Shown here piece by piece: positions 43,684 to 53,324 of a DNA stretch of 64,000 nt (position 1 is its first letter; every line of letters starts with the position of its first letter). The DNA lies in NCBI GenBank assembly GCA_019638385.1, contig JAHBTW010000005.1, forward strand, positions 248,001-312,000. The letters run 5' to 3'. The notes under the pieces are model-generated. The model was given only the letters and a program-made list of their open reading frames with translations. It made no database searches and was not told where the DNA came from. The position numbers and the translations under genes are program-made. The DNA comes from Saprospiraceae bacterium. Lineage in GTDB: Bacteria; Bacteroidota; Bacteroidia; Chitinophagales; Saprospiraceae.

Positions 43684-44391
43684 TCAATCCGTTTTCCTAA
43701 CCGGAAAAAAGTATCCCAATCGAACCCGAAACACGCCATGAATGTCATCCGACCGCCCTTCTCTTAGAGGGTCTCCGACGATGTAGCCTCTTGGTCTAAC
43801 CTCGCTTGGCGCCGGATTTTCTACATTGCGGTAAGTGACAAAGCGGCTGACACCCCCGATTCCAAAAATGATGTTGGCGAAAAAACGCTTGTAAATAGGA
43901 AATTGATGACCGGCAAGCAGATGAATCCCCCACTGATTGCGTTGAAAATCGGCTCGTTCAAAAGACAACATTCCACCCGTGCCATCCTGCTCATAAATAC
44001 CGTTGGCTAATGCCGCTTCTGTTTGAGTGTAAAATACTTCCAACCCAACATACGGATGATAACCGGAAGCATCACGCTTATAATACCGTGCCTCCGCCCG
44101 CAATTCTTTGAACCGGTAGCGTCCATCCGGGGCTAAATCTCTGAACCGGGGCGTATTGAGGGCTTCGCTTCCATAACCTGCATCTAAGCTATACCCAAAC
44201 CTTTTACCGGTATCATATCCTACGCCGCCGCTCCACCGAACAGGAATCAAAAATGGCGTACTTGGCGACAGGTGAACTTCAAAACTTGCCGGTACCTGAT
44301 GAGGCTGCGCCGGTAAGGTATTCATTCCCACCAAGAATAGGGCAAGCACTGTAAAGGATTTAACCAAAAAGGGAATCGAGAAAGGCTTCAT
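43684..44391 (-). CDS. Outer-membrane beta-barrel-like protein, unknown
   Basis: The 235-residue product has a signal peptide (FLVKSFTVLALFLVGMNTLPAQ) and then strand-like segments such as RWSGGVGYDTGKRFGYSLDA, FKELRAEARYYKR, YVGLEVFYTQ and HGVFRVRLGYFFPV. This is the look of a small outer-membrane barrel, of the kind in DUF3575-like families. The ATG at 44391 was chosen because the signal peptide starts there. Transport or structural role unknown. It lies after the ribosomal terminator, on the same strand as the ribosomal genes, and is probably expressed separately. Confidence 0.6.
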   Translation of the reverse strand: MKPFSIPFLVKSFTVLALFLVGMNTLPAQPHQVPASFEVHLSPSTPFLIPVRWSGGVGYDTGKRFGYSLDAGYGSEALNTPRFRDLAPDGRYRFKELRAEARYYKRDASGYHPYVGLEVFYTQTEAALANGIYEQDGTGGMLSFERADFQRNQWGIHLLAGHQFPIYKRFFANIIFGIGGVSRFVTYRNVENPAPSEVRPRGYIVGDPLREGRSDDIHGVFRVRLGYFFPVRKTD

Positions 44392-44460
44392 GGCTATGGT
44401 GCTTTTGTGCCATTCCATAACGTCGGGCGATTCAAAACTGCGGCTTTGCTTTTGGGGAAA

Positions 44461-44500
44461 ATAAAACAGGAGACGCTTCACGAATGAAATGCCTCCTGTT
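44461..44500 (-). terminator. Terminator at the end of the ribosomal cluster
   Basis: On the minus strand AACAGGAG (44500-44493) pairs with CTCCTGTT (44472-44465), with an inner TTCA/TGAA pairing, followed by TTATTTT. It lies just past the rplQ stop. Confidence 0.7.
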
Positions 44501-44522
44501 CGACTGAAAAAATTCAGTTATG

Positions 44523-45170
44523 CTATTTCTGTTCTTCTTCTTTCGTTTCGTCGGCAGCTTCTGCAGCTTCATCAGCAGCAGCTTCTTCGGCAGCTTCTTC
44601 CACAGTTTCCACTACGTCTTCCACTATCCGTTCGGCTACTTCTTCCACGATTTCCACTGCTTCTTCCACCTCATCTGCAACGATGGTTTCAATCGTTACC
44701 GGCGCTGCTGCTTTGGCTTCCGATTTACCGGCGCCGCTTCCGCCGCGACCGCGACGGCTGCGCTTGCGTCCCGTTTCTTTTTGTGCTTCTTCTTTGCCGG
44801 CTACATAGATTTCGTTGAAGTCAACGAATTCGATCAAGGCCATTTCAGCACCGTCGCCTTTGCGGAATCCGGTGTGCAACACGCGGGTGTATCCTCCGGG
44901 GCGATCGCCGATTTTAACTACAACAGGACCGAAAAGCTCCTGAATGGCGTCTTTGTCTTGCAAATAGCTGAAGACTACCCGACGCGAGTGCGTAGTGTTG
45001 TTGCGCGCTTTGGTCACGATAGGCTCGATGAACGCGCGCAATGCCTTGGCTTTTGCTAAGGTAGTTTTGATACGCTTGTGTGTGATAAGCGCGATGGCAA
45101 GATTGCGTAAAAGTGCAACGCGATGCGCTGTGGTACGACCGAGGTGATTGTGTTTCTTCCCGTGTCTCAT
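44523..45170 (-). CDS. rplQ: 50S ribosomal protein L17 (bL17) with acidic tail
   Basis: The first ~125 residues are standard L17: [40 protein letters not shown] and the [20 protein letters not shown] block. The remaining ~90 residues go from a basic patch ([11 protein letters not shown]) to a very acidic Glu/Ala run. The total of 215 residues is well above the ~120 of E. coli L17; long C-terminal extensions are known in Bacteroidota. It is the last gene of the ribosomal cluster. Confidence 0.95.
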   Translation of the reverse strand: MRHGKKHNHLGRTTAHRVALLRNLAIALITHKRIKTTLAKAKALRAFIEPIVTKARNNTTHSRRVVFSYLQDKDAIQELFGPVVVKIGDRPGGYTRVLHTGFRKGDGAEMALIEFVDFNEIYVAGKEEAQKETGRKRSRRGRGGSGAGKSEAKAAAPVTIETIVADEVEEAVEIVEEVAERIVEDVVETVEEAAEEAAADEAAEAADETKEEEQK

Positions 45171-45320
45171 GATTAAAAAAGTTTTTACTTCGCAACACGT
45201 TTCAGCGGCTTTTTCGAGTGGGGCTATTGGCGCGCCCGGCCGTTTACTCGGTTATTGCTGGATTAACCATTGGGAGAGGGCTTGCCAATGACGCCCGTCA
45301 ACCCGACTTTCAAACTTCTG

Positions 45321-46319
45321 CTATTCTTCTTCCAGTTTGTACTTCGACAAGTCCATACCGAAAGTCAGTCCTTTATCCTGGAGGAGTTCTTCAATTTCCA
45401 CAAGCGACTTCTTACCGAAGTTGCGGAACTTGAGGAGTTCGTGCGTATCGAAACGCACCAATTCCGCCAGGGTATTGATTTTTGCTGCTTTAAGACAGTT
45501 GTATGCGCGCACGGAGAGGTCGAGGTCTTCCAGAGAAGTCTTCAATAACTTGCGCATGTGGAGAATGTGCTCGTCCACCACATTTTCTTCGCCGCGAGCC
45601 GGGTCATCAAAAGTGATGTGCTCATCGGTGATCAACATGAGGTGTTGGATCATGATTTTGGAAGCCTCCTTGATGGCGTCCTCCGGATGAGTAGTGCCGT
45701 CGGTTTTCACCTCAATGGTGAGCTTCTCGTAGTCGGTGCGTTGGCCCACACGGGTGTTTTCCACGCGGTAAGCCACATTGCGAATGGGCGTATAAATGGC
45801 GTCAATCGGGATAACGCCGATGGGCGCATCTTTGGGCATGTTTTCGTCGGCGGGCACATAACCGCGACCTTTGGTGACGGTGAGTTCCACTTCCAGGTTG
45901 ACGAAAGGCTCCATGTTGCAGATCACCAATTCGGGATTCATCACCTTAAAAACATTGGTGTGATCTTCGATATCGGCTGCGGTAAATTGCTCCTTACCGG
46001 TAATGGTAAGGTAAATTTTTTCCGTGGCGCTTTCTTCGCCGGCAATGAGGTGTTTGAGGCGCACCTGTTTCATGTTGAGGACGATGTCCACCAAATCCTC
46101 GACAACGCCGCGAATGGTGGCGAACTCGTGATCTACGCCGGCGATGCGCACAGCGGAAATAGCGTAGCCTTCCAATGAAGAGAGCAATACCCTGCGAAGG
46201 GAATTGCCTACGGTTTGACCGAAACCCGGTTCGAGGGGCTTAAACTCAAAAAGCCCTTCAAAATCGTTGGCTTTTTGCATAACGATTTTGTCAGGTTTCT
46301 GGAAATTGAGTATGCTCAT
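45321..46319 (-). CDS. rpoA: RNA polymerase alpha subunit
   Basis: The 332-residue alpha subunit nucleates polymerase assembly through its N-terminal domain (GFGQTVGNSLRRVLLSSLEG, the dimer interface). It contacts promoters and activators with its C-terminal HhH domain (INTLAELVRFDTHELLKFRN, FGKKSLVEIEELL). It sits in its usual place between rpsD and rplQ. A 16-bp hairpin at 46395-46435 lies upstream, in the rpsD-rpoA gap. Complete and of normal length. The 150 bases between it and rplQ show no gene. Confidence 0.97.
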   Translation of the reverse strand: MSILNFQKPDKIVMQKANDFEGLFEFKPLEPGFGQTVGNSLRRVLLSSLEGYAISAVRIAGVDHEFATIRGVVEDLVDIVLNMKQVRLKHLIAGEESATEKIYLTITGKEQFTAADIEDHTNVFKVMNPELVICNMEPFVNLEVELTVTKGRGYVPADENMPKDAPIGVIPIDAIYTPIRNVAYRVENTRVGQRTDYEKLTIEVKTDGTTHPEDAIKEASKIMIQHLMLITDEHITFDDPARGEENVVDEHILHMRKLLKTSLEDLDLSVRAYNCLKAAKINTLAELVRFDTHELLKFRNFGKKSLVEIEELLQDKGLTFGMDLSKYKLEEE

Positions 46320-46394
46320 ATTGTAATAGTATCCGTGAATTTGAACAAAAAACGACGACCGAGAAAAGTTATTCAGTAGCTGCTTCCGGTATCG

Positions 46395-46435
46395 CCCAAT
46401 GGCGAAGCCGGCACAAAGACCGGCTTTCGCTTGGG
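46395..46435 (-). other. Strong RNA hairpin between rpsD and rpoA
   Basis: CCCAA, GCGAAGCCGG (46395-46410) pair with CCGGCTTTCGC, TTGGG (46419-46435) around cacaaaga-like loop bases, with a small bulge. No T-run follows on the minus strand. It may be an RNase processing site, a pause, or a protein-binding site for S4-type control. Confidence 0.5.
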
Positions 46436-46442
46436 ATGTATT

Positions 46443-47054
46443 TTACTTAGAGTACAATTCGACGATCAACTGTACATTGATGTTTTCAGGTATTTGGTCC
46501 CGTTCCGGGAACGCTACGAAAACACCTTCCATCTTGTCCGGGTTGAACTGAAGCCAAGGGTACTTGCGCACTTCCTTTTTGTTGCCGAGGCTCGCAGAAA
46601 TGGACTCCAGATGCTGCGATTTTCCGCGAACGGCCACCACATCACCGGGGCGCAGGTGGCAGGAAGGAATGTTGGTAAGAATACCGTTAACGACAATGTG
46701 CTTGTGTACCACCAACTGGCGGGCAGCGCGGCGGGTAGAGGCCAAGCCCAAACGGTAAACTGTGTTGTCCAAACGGGCTTCGAGCAGTTGCAATAAAACA
46801 TCGCCGGTAACGCCTTTGCTGCTGGATGCCTTTTCGAAGGTATTGCGGAACTGACGTTCCAACAACCCGTAGGTGTATTTGGCCTTCTGCTTCTCCATCA
46901 ACTGGAGTGCGTAGTCGGATCTTTGCTTGCGACGGCGTGTATTGCCATGTTGGCCGGGAGGATATTTGCGCTTTTCGAAAGCGCGGTCATATCCATAAAT
47001 AGCCTCCCCGAAGGTTCTGGCTTTTTTAGTCGCTGGTCCAGTATATCTTGCCAT
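46443..47054 (-). CDS. rpsD: 30S ribosomal protein S4 (uS4)
   Basis: The 203-residue primary 16S-binding protein reads [20 protein letters not shown], with the S4 RNA-binding domain near [20 protein letters not shown] and [13 protein letters not shown]. In E. coli S4 represses this operon; a similar role is possible here but not shown. The Cys-type zinc site of some S4 proteins is absent (the N-terminus has no CxxC). It follows rpsK with a 30-base gap. Confidence 0.96.
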   Translation of the reverse strand: MARYTGPATKKARTFGEAIYGYDRAFEKRKYPPGQHGNTRRRKQRSDYALQLMEKQKAKYTYGLLERQFRNTFEKASSSKGVTGDVLLQLLEARLDNTVYRLGLASTRRAARQLVVHKHIVVNGILTNIPSCHLRPGDVVAVRGKSQHLESISASLGNKKEVRKYPWLQFNPDKMEGVFVAFPERDQIPENINVQLIVELYSK

Positions 47055-47084
47055 TGTATAAAAATACTTTGCTTGCTGAAAAAA

Positions 47085-47474
47085 TTATACCCTTCTGCGT
47101 TTGGGCGGACGGCAACCATTGTGCGGAACCGGGGTGAGGTCTTGAATGCGCGTCACCTTGATTCCTGCGGCATCTATGGCGCGCACAGCAGCTTCCCTGC
47201 CGGAGCCGGGGCCTTTCACAAAAACTTCGGCAGTGCGCAGGCCGGCTTCGTGCGCTACCTTGGCAGCGTCCGATGCTGCCACTTGTGCTGCATAAGGTGT
47301 GTTTTTCTTAGAGCCTCTGAAGCCCGCCTTTCCGGCAGAAGCCCAGGAAATTACCTGTCCGCTCTTGTTAGTGATGGACACAATAATGTTGTTAAAGCTG
47401 GCTTGAACAAAGGCCATGCCTTCGGGTTCAACCTTAACTTTTCTCTTCTTGACTTTTTTCGTCGCCTTAGCCAT
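47085..47474 (-). CDS. rpsK: 30S ribosomal protein S11 (uS11)
   Basis: A 129-residue small-subunit platform protein. [40 protein letters not shown] and the conserved end [17 protein letters not shown] identify it. A short lysine-rich start ([13 protein letters not shown]) precedes the core. It sits between rpsM and rpsD as in most bacteria. Confidence 0.96.
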   Translation of the reverse strand: MAKATKKVKKRKVKVEPEGMAFVQASFNNIIVSITNKSGQVISWASAGKAGFRGSKKNTPYAAQVAASDAAKVAHEAGLRTAEVFVKGPGSGREAAVRAIDAAGIKVTRIQDLTPVPHNGCRPPKRRRV

Positions 47475-47519
47475 TGCCTTGACACAAGTTTAAAATGATG
47501 TAATGCAACCGAGCCTGAA

Positions 47520-47897
47520 TTACTTAGTTGCCTTCTTTTTGTTTGCCACAGTTTTGCGCTTGCCCTTGCGGGTACGAGCGTTGGTACGGGTGCGTTGGCC
47601 GCGAAGCGGAAGCCCTTTGCGATGGCGCAAGCCGCGATAGCAGGCAATATCCATCAAGCGTTTGATGCTCAGTTGTACTTCGCTGCGCAGTTCACCTTCT
47701 ACTTTGTGATCGGCAGTGATGATACGGGAGATTTCACGCACGTTGTCGTCCGTCCATTCCTGTACTTTGACGTTTTCGTCAATGCCGGCTTCATCAAGAA
47801 TAGCTTTAGCCGCAGAGCGACCGATGCCGTAGATATAGGTCAAACCTATTACGCCGCGTTTGTTTCTTGGCAAATCAATACCTGCAATACGAGCCAT
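47520..47897 (-). CDS. rpsM: 30S ribosomal protein S13 (uS13)
   Basis: A 125-residue head protein that contacts tRNA and the 50S subunit. Landmarks: [40 protein letters not shown], and [20 protein letters not shown] near the basic C-terminal tail. It is 30 bases downstream of rpmJ. Confidence 0.96.
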   Translation of the reverse strand: MARIAGIDLPRNKRGVIGLTYIYGIGRSAAKAILDEAGIDENVKVQEWTDDNVREISRIITADHKVEGELRSEVQLSIKRLMDIACYRGLRHRKGLPLRGQRTRTNARTRKGKRKTVANKKKATK

Positions 47898-47927
47898 ATC
47901 TCAATTTGTGATTTCTCTGTTAAGTAA

Positions 47928-48044
47928 TTAACCCTGCCGTTGCTTGTACTTCGGGTTTTTCTTGTTGATGATGTACACCCTGCCTTTCCTCCGCACAATC
48001 TTGCACTCGGCAGTACGCTTTTTCACCGATGGTTTCACTTTCAT
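47928..48044 (-). CDS. rpmJ: 50S ribosomal protein L36 (bL36)
   Basis: The 38-residue protein [20 protein letters not shown]...NPKYKQRQG is plainly L36, short enough to be missed by length cut-offs. The zinc-ribbon ligands are incomplete: one Cys remains (ECKIV) and the second Cys and His positions are replaced (NPKYKQRQ), so it is the zinc-independent (C-minus) form. It lies between infA and rpsM, as usual. Confidence 0.95.
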   Translation of the reverse strand: MKVKPSVKKRTAECKIVRRKGRVYIINKKNPKYKQRQG

Positions 48045-48055
48045 GACAACGCTCT

Positions 48056-48274
48056 TTATTTGTACCTGTAAATAATACGCCCGCGCGATAAATCGTAAGG
48101 CGACATTTCCACCGAAACCTTGTCTCCTGGCAGGATGCGAATGTAGTTCATGCGCATTTTGCCTGAAATAGTGGCAATTATCTGATGGTCATTTTCCAAA
48201 CGTACTCTGAACATAGCGTTAGAAAGCGCCTCTTCAATAATGCCGTCCTGCTTGATAAGGTTCTTTTTGGCCAT
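48056..48274 (-). CDS. infA: Translation initiation factor IF-1
   Basis: The 72-residue OB-fold factor blocks the ribosomal A site during initiation. It reads [40 protein letters not shown] and [20 protein letters not shown]. The ATG at 48274 is chosen; an upstream start would add seven unrelated residues. It sits between map and rpmJ. Confidence 0.96.
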   Translation of the reverse strand: MAKKNLIKQDGIIEEALSNAMFRVRLENDHQIIATISGKMRMNYIRILPGDKVSVEMSPYDLSRGRIIYRYK

Positions 48275-48367
48275 GTTTTTTATTTCGGAGTGCAAAAGTA
48301 AGAAGGTTTTTCCAATTCAGTAGTTTGTTTTGTAAAATTCCTTCAAATTATTGCTGCGTCCAGTTGA

Positions 48368-49189
48368 TCAGGCTACTGCCGATCTGTATTCTAATCCTTT
48401 GATGTGGACATTTTTCCGAATAGCATCCTCAATAATAGAATGATCGGAAAGAATATCTGCTTTGTGTTTGCGCACCACCACCGTGTGTTCGAAGTGGGCA
48501 GAGGGCTTGCGGTCTTTCGCAAAAACGGTCCAACCGTCTTTTGACGTGACCACTTCTTTTTTGCCCATGTTCACCATCGGTTCAATCGCAATCACAAGCC
48601 CGTCTTTGAGCATAATGCCCTTTCCGCGTTTGCCGTAGTTGGGCACTTCAGGGTCTTCGTGCAGATGACGCCCCAGGCCGTGTCCTACCAATTCCCGCAC
48701 TACGCCGAAATTGTGTTCGCGTTCCACATAGTCCTGTACTGCAAAACCGATATCGCCCAGGCGACGGCCCGCAACTGCCTGCTCAATACCTTTGTAAAGG
48801 GAGGTGTGCGTTACGCGCAGTAAATCCATTATATCTTCCGGCACATCTCCGATGGCAAACGTGTATGCCGCGTCTCCGAAATAGCCGTTTTTAATCACTC
48901 CGCAATCCACCGACACAATATCGCCTTCTTTAAAAACCTGACTTTGGGAAGGAATACCGTGTACCACATGCTCGTTGGCCGAAACGCAAAGGGTAGCCGG
49001 GAACCCCCGGTAGCCTTTGAACCCTGGCTTGGCGCCGTGATCACGTATCAGTTCTTCTGCTGTTTTATCCAGCTCTGCGCTGTTTATTCCCGGGCGTAAC
49101 ATCGAACCGACTTGCGCTAAGACCTTACACACCAGCAGACAGTTTTGGCGTATCAGTTCTACTTCTTCGTCAGTTTTGTAATAAATCAT
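48368..49189 (-). CDS. map: Methionine aminopeptidase, type I
   Basis: The 273-residue dimetal enzyme removes initiator Met from nascent proteins. Metal ligands are visible: Asp in DIVSVDCGVIKNGYFGDAAY, His in VGHGLGRHLHEDPEVPNYG and Glu in AIEPMVNMG and AHFEHTVVV. It is the short type I form without an N-terminal zinc domain. In this cluster it is between secY and infA; adk, often present here, is absent. Confidence 0.95.
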   Translation of the reverse strand: MIYYKTDEEVELIRQNCLLVCKVLAQVGSMLRPGINSAELDKTAEELIRDHGAKPGFKGYRGFPATLCVSANEHVVHGIPSQSQVFKEGDIVSVDCGVIKNGYFGDAAYTFAIGDVPEDIMDLLRVTHTSLYKGIEQAVAGRRLGDIGFAVQDYVEREHNFGVVRELVGHGLGRHLHEDPEVPNYGKRGKGIMLKDGLVIAIEPMVNMGKKEVVTSKDGWTVFAKDRKPSAHFEHTVVVRKHKADILSDHSIIEDAIRKNVHIKGLEYRSAVA

Positions 49190-49245
49190 GTATGCCGGAA
49201 ATATGCGTATTTTAAAAATGAGTGCGTTGGAAATCGAAAAAGGAA

Positions 49246-50625
49246 TTAACCGCCTGCTCCGATGCCCATCATCCGGCTTCCACGACCTTGTATCCGTCCT
49301 GATTTCACCAACCCGTCGTAACGGCGCATCAGCAGGTGGCTTTCAATTTGTTGCAACGTGTCGAGTACCACCCCTACCAAAATCAGTAGCGAGGTACCAC
49401 CGAAGAACAAGGCAAACGCCTGGTTGACGCCACCCGCAGCAGCGAAGGCCGGGAATATGGCTATGATGGCCAGAAAAACCGAACCGGGTAATGTGATCCG
49501 GGTAGTGATTGCGTCAATAAAATCGGCGGTAGGCTTACCCGGCTTGATACCGGGGATAAACGCGTTTTGCCGCTTGAGGTACTCCGCATATTGTTGCGGG
49601 TTCACGATCAGGGCCGTATAGACGTAAGTAAACGTCACCACCAAAACAAAATAGATAATGTTGTAAGGCGCAGAGGTAAAATCATTCATCAGGCGAAGAA
49701 AGTTGTTGGAACCCATCGCCGCCTGATCGCCGCCTGAAGCAAACTGTACAACCGTAGCCGGTAAAAACATAAGCGCCTGAGCGAAGATGATCGGCATTAC
49801 GCCCGCTGCATTCACTTTGAGCGGAATGAAGTCCCGTGCACCGGATACCGGCATGGCATTCGCTCCGCGGCCAACCATGCGCTTGGCAAATTGTATGGGA
49901 ATGCGACGCACCCCCTGAACAATGATAACCGTTGCCATCACAATACCAAACAACACAGCCATTTCCAAAATGAACAGCAGGATAGCGCCGTCATCAAGTC
50001 TGGCCTGGAATTCAAATATTAAAGACTGCGGAAGCCGCGCGATAATGCCTACCGTAATCAGCAAGGACACGCCGTTGCCGATTCCGCGGTCGGTGATGCG
50101 CTCGCCCAACCACATAGAAAACACCGTACCCGCAGTGAGAATCAACATATTGGAAAACCAAAATACAGCGGTGGGAACTTCATTGCCGATGGCGCCCAAG
50201 CTATTGATATAGGTCAGATAGGCGCCGCTCTGAACCATCGTGATGGCTACGGTGAGCCAGCGCGTGATTTGATTCAACTTCCGACGGCCCGACTCTCCCT
50301 CTTTTTGCTGAAGACGCTGAAAATACGGTACGGCAAAGCCCAGCAACTGAATGATGATACTCGCCGTAATATACGGCATGATGCCGAGTGCCAGCACAGC
50401 AGCATTATTAAAAGCTCCGCCGGTAAATACATTGATCAACCCCAACAGGTCGTTGGGATTGCTGTTGTTGTTGGCCTGCGCTTCCAACACCGCCGGGATC
50501 ACCCCGGGTAAAACGATATAAGACCCTAAGCGGAAAATGAGCAGGAGCAGTAACGTAAACAGAATCCTATTACGCAACTCCTTGATTTTCCAGATATTAC
50601 CGAGGGTGGTGATGAATCTTTTCAT
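49246..50625 (-). CDS. secY: Protein translocase channel subunit SecY
   Basis: The 459-residue inner-membrane channel has ten hydrophobic helices. It begins KELRNRILFTLLLLLIFRLG with the plug-side helix and has ALGIMPYITASIIIQLL, ITDRGIGNGVSLLITVGIIA and FIPGIKPGKPTADFIDAITT, conserved cytoplasmic loops that bind SecA and the ribosome. It pairs with SecE and SecG encoded elsewhere. It follows rplO by nine bases. Length is slightly above E. coli SecY (443). Confidence 0.96.
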   Translation of the reverse strand: MKRFITTLGNIWKIKELRNRILFTLLLLLIFRLGSYIVLPGVIPAVLEAQANNNSNPNDLLGLINVFTGGAFNNAAVLALGIMPYITASIIIQLLGFAVPYFQRLQQKEGESGRRKLNQITRWLTVAITMVQSGAYLTYINSLGAIGNEVPTAVFWFSNMLILTAGTVFSMWLGERITDRGIGNGVSLLITVGIIARLPQSLIFEFQARLDDGAILLFILEMAVLFGIVMATVIIVQGVRRIPIQFAKRMVGRGANAMPVSGARDFIPLKVNAAGVMPIIFAQALMFLPATVVQFASGGDQAAMGSNNFLRLMNDFTSAPYNIIYFVLVVTFTYVYTALIVNPQQYAEYLKRQNAFIPGIKPGKPTADFIDAITTRITLPGSVFLAIIAIFPAFAAAGGVNQAFALFFGGTSLLILVGVVLDTLQQIESHLLMRRYDGLVKSGRIQGRGSRMMGIGAGG

Positions 50626-50634
50626 GATAGCGGT

Positions 50635-51081
50635 TTATACAAGTTGAGCGCTGCCGCCTTTAGCCTCAATAGCGGCCTTGGCTGTAGCCGAAAAAGCATG
50701 AGCGGTTACGTTGATCTTAGCGTTCAATTCGCCGCGTCCCAAAACCTTGATCAGATCTTCTTTGCCGGTGATGCCGTTTTCCACCAAAAAATCGGGGGTA
50801 ATGGTATCAACGCTGTACTTGTCTGCAATTTCTTGCAGCCGTTCCAGGTTGATGGGCACCAATTCAATGCGGTTGGGGCTGTTAAAGCCGATTTTCGGCA
50901 AGCGCCGCTGCAGAGGCATTTGACCGCCTTCGAAGCCCACTTTGGCATAATCGCCCGAACGGGAACCGGCGCCTTTATGACCACGCGTAGAAGTGCCTCC
51001 TCTACCCGAACCTTGTCCGCGTCCTACCCTTTTTCTTGTTTTAACCGCGCCCTTAGCCGGTCTTAAATTATGCAGTTCCAT
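50635..51081 (-). CDS. rplO: 50S ribosomal protein L15 (uL15)
   Basis: A 148-residue large-subunit protein: MELHNLRPAKGAVKTRKRVG, RGQGSGRGGTSTRGHKGAGS and GFEGGQMPLQRRLPKIGFNS are diagnostic of its Gly-rich RNA-binding start. It lies between rpmD and secY, the canonical spc order. Confidence 0.96.
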   Translation of the reverse strand: MELHNLRPAKGAVKTRKRVGRGQGSGRGGTSTRGHKGAGSRSGDYAKVGFEGGQMPLQRRLPKIGFNSPNRIELVPINLERLQEIADKYSVDTITPDFLVENGITGKEDLIKVLGRGELNAKINVTAHAFSATAKAAIEAKGGSAQLV

Positions 51082-51093
51082 GCTATTATCTTT

Positions 51094-51276
51094 TTATTGG
51101 ACTTCCTCCACTTTCACCAAATGATTGATCTTATGTACCATTCCCAGTATTTGGGGCGTGGCTTCATGCACCACGGTTTGGTGCATTTTTCTGATACCCA
51201 GCGCCTTCATGGTATCTTTTTGGCGCTGCGGCCGGTCAATGATACTTTTGACCTGAGTTACTTTGATCTTGCCCAT
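51094..51276 (-). CDS. rpmD: 50S ribosomal protein L30 (uL30)
   Basis: The 60-residue protein KIKVTQVKSIIDRPQRQKDT, MKALGIRKMHQTVVHEATPQ matches L30 over its whole length. It lies 12 bases before rplO and 20 after rpsE. Confidence 0.94.
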   Translation of the reverse strand: MGKIKVTQVKSIIDRPQRQKDTMKALGIRKMHQTVVHEATPQILGMVHKINHLVKVEEVQ

Positions 51277-51296
51277 AATCTGAACGGCATTTATAA

Positions 51297-51815
51297 TTAA
51301 CCTTTGAACAATTTTTCTAAAGTGAGATTGCGCTGCTTCGCCACTTCCATCGGGCTGCGGAGCTTCGACAACGCGTCAATCGTAGCTTTCACGACGTTGT
51401 GAGGGTTGGAAGATCCGGTAGATTTGGCCAACACGTTGTGGATGCCCACCATTTCCAGCACTGCGCGCATGGCGCCGCCGGCGATCACGCCGGTACCGTC
51501 AGAAGCAGGCTTGATGAGCACCTTACCGGCGCCGTATTTGCCCTTCTGCTCATGCGGTATCGTACCCTTGTGAATGGGGACTTTTACCAAATTTTTCTTA
51601 GCGTCGTCCACTGCTTTGGCAATAGACTCCGACACATCGCGGGCTTTACCCAAACCCTGACCGACAGTACCGTTGCCATCGCCTACCACCACAATGGCGG
51701 CAAAACTGAAAGTACGACCGCCTTTGGTCACTTTAGCAACCCGGTTGAGCGCCACCAATTTTTCTTTCAGTGCGGTTTCTACCGGTTTTACTTTGTTGCT
51801 GCTTCTCTTATCCAT
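51297..51815 (-). CDS. rpsE: 30S ribosomal protein S5 (uS5)
   Basis: The 172-residue protein shapes decoding fidelity and mRNA entry. Landmarks: [60 protein letters not shown] and the end [13 protein letters not shown]. The ATG at 51815 is preferred to a TTG four codons upstream. Confidence 0.96.
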   Translation of the reverse strand: MDKRSSNKVKPVETALKEKLVALNRVAKVTKGGRTFSFAAIVVVGDGNGTVGQGLGKARDVSESIAKAVDDAKKNLVKVPIHKGTIPHEQKGKYGAGKVLIKPASDGTGVIAGGAMRAVLEMVGIHNVLAKSTGSSNPHNVVKATIDALSKLRSPMEVAKQRNLTLEKLFKG

Positions 51816-51845
51816 GCTGAAATGCAATTGAAAACATTCTTAAAA

Positions 51846-52190
51846 TTAGATGCCAAGCCCGCCTTCGCGTGCGCCCTCTGCCAGTGCTTTTACCCGGCCA
51901 TGATACAAATAACCACCCCGGTCAAATACGGCTGCGGCAACGTTCTTTGCCAACATCCGCTCCGCTACCAATTTGCCGACTGCCTTAGACTGTTCAATCT
52001 TGTTGACATTCTTCGGTACAGAGGCTTCCAGCGAAGAAGCTGCGGCAAGGGTGTGACCCGCCACATCATCAATGGCCTGGCAGTAGATGGATTTATTGCT
52101 CCGATAAACCGCCAAACGCGGCCGGCTTGCAGTACCGCGTACCTTTTTACGGATGCGGTAGTGAATTTTTTTACGCTTTAAATTGTCCAT
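51846..52190 (-). CDS. rplR: 50S ribosomal protein L18 (uL18)
   Basis: The 114-residue 5S rRNA-binding protein: [40 protein letters not shown] and the C-terminus [20 protein letters not shown]. It precedes rpsE by 30 bases. Confidence 0.95.
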   Translation of the reverse strand: MDNLKRKKIHYRIRKKVRGTASRPRLAVYRSNKSIYCQAIDDVAGHTLAAASSLEASVPKNVNKIEQSKAVGKLVAERMLAKNVAAAVFDRGGYLYHGRVKALAEGAREGGLGI

Positions 52191-52261
52191 TGTCTTTATA
52201 TTTTGGCCTTAGTGAAGGGCTTATTGCATCCCATCCCAAGACCCCGAAAAAAAGAATCAAA

Positions 52262-52825
52262 TTATTTCTTGCCGGCCGTTTTACCAGCTTTACGACGAAT
52301 TTCTTCCCCCACAAAACGGACACCTTTGCCTTTGTACGGCTCCGGCTTGCGGAAAGCTCTGATTTTGGCAGCGATCTGACCGATGAGTTGTTTGTCGTGG
52401 CTTTCTAAGCGAATGATCGGGTTTTTACCCTTCTCCTGTTTCGCTTCCACCTTCACTTCTTCCGGCACATAAAACAACACAGGGTGAGAATAGCCGAGCG
52501 AAAGTTCCAAAAGCTGCTTCATCGTCTCATTGGAGGCGCGATAACCGACCCCAACCAACTCAAGCTCCTTAACGAAACCCTCCGAAACGCCGACCACTAA
52601 GTTGTTGATCAGTGCACGGGCCAAGCCGTGAGCTTCGCGGTGGCGCTTTTGATCAGTCGGACGCTTCACTTCCAGCGTACCATCCTCAATTTCGATGAGC
52701 AGGTCGGGATGAAGCTGTTGCGTCAGCGTGCCCTTCGGACCTTTAACCGTTACGAGGTTGCCCTTGCTGACCTTCACTTCAACACCTTGGGGAAGTGTAA
52801 CAGGCATTTTTCCTATACGCGACAT
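52262..52825 (-). CDS. rplF: 50S ribosomal protein L6 (uL6)
   Basis: The 187-residue protein near the sarcin-ricin loop: MSRIGKMPVTLPQGVEVKVS, NLVTVKGPKGTLTQQLHPDL, and EPYKGKGVRFVGEEIRRKAG at the conserved end. Two repeated L6 domains are complete. Between it and rplR is a 71-base gap without a gene. Confidence 0.95.
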   Translation of the reverse strand: MSRIGKMPVTLPQGVEVKVSKGNLVTVKGPKGTLTQQLHPDLLIEIEDGTLEVKRPTDQKRHREAHGLARALINNLVVGVSEGFVKELELVGVGYRASNETMKQLLELSLGYSHPVLFYVPEEVKVEAKQEKGKNPIIRLESHDKQLIGQIAAKIRAFRKPEPYKGKGVRFVGEEIRRKAGKTAGKK

Positions 52826-52851
52826 GGTATGGCAGTTTTAAAACCTTCGAA

Positions 52852-53265
52852 TCAATAAATATAACACAGCACTTCGCCGCCGATGTGGCGTTCGCGAGCT
52901 TCTTTATCGGTCATCAATCCATGAGAGGTGGAAATAATAGCGATACCGAGGCCGTTGATTACGCGCGGCAAGTCTTCAGCACCGCTGTATTTGCGAAGCC
53001 CCGGCTTGCTCACACGGGTGAGCTGACGAATGATAGGCTTGCGGGATGTCGGATCGTACTTGAGTGCGATCTTGATGACTCCCTGACCGCCCTGGCCGGC
53101 TTCATCATCAAATTTGTATTTCAGGATGTACCCCTGATTGTAGAGAATTTCCGTGATGCGCTTCTTCACTCCAGAAGCCGGAATCTCCACTATTTTGTGA
53201 CCCGCCTGTTGCGCGTTGCGAATGCGGGTCAGATAATCTGCAATTGGATCCGTTAAAGCAGCCAT
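52852..53265 (-). CDS. rpsH: 30S ribosomal protein S8 (uS8)
   Basis: The 137-residue 16S-binding protein: [60 protein letters not shown] and the end GGEVLCYIY. In E. coli S8 represses the spc operon by binding mRNA; that is not testable here. Confidence 0.96.
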   Translation of the reverse strand: MAALTDPIADYLTRIRNAQQAGHKIVEIPASGVKKRITEILYNQGYILKYKFDDEAGQGGQGVIKIALKYDPTSRKPIIRQLTRVSKPGLRKYSGAEDLPRVINGLGIAIISTSHGLMTDKEARERHIGGEVLCYIY

Positions 53266-53324
53266 TGATCAAGAATTATTACGGATTAACCGGCTGATAT
53301 ACAGCCGGAAAAAACAATTTTTTA

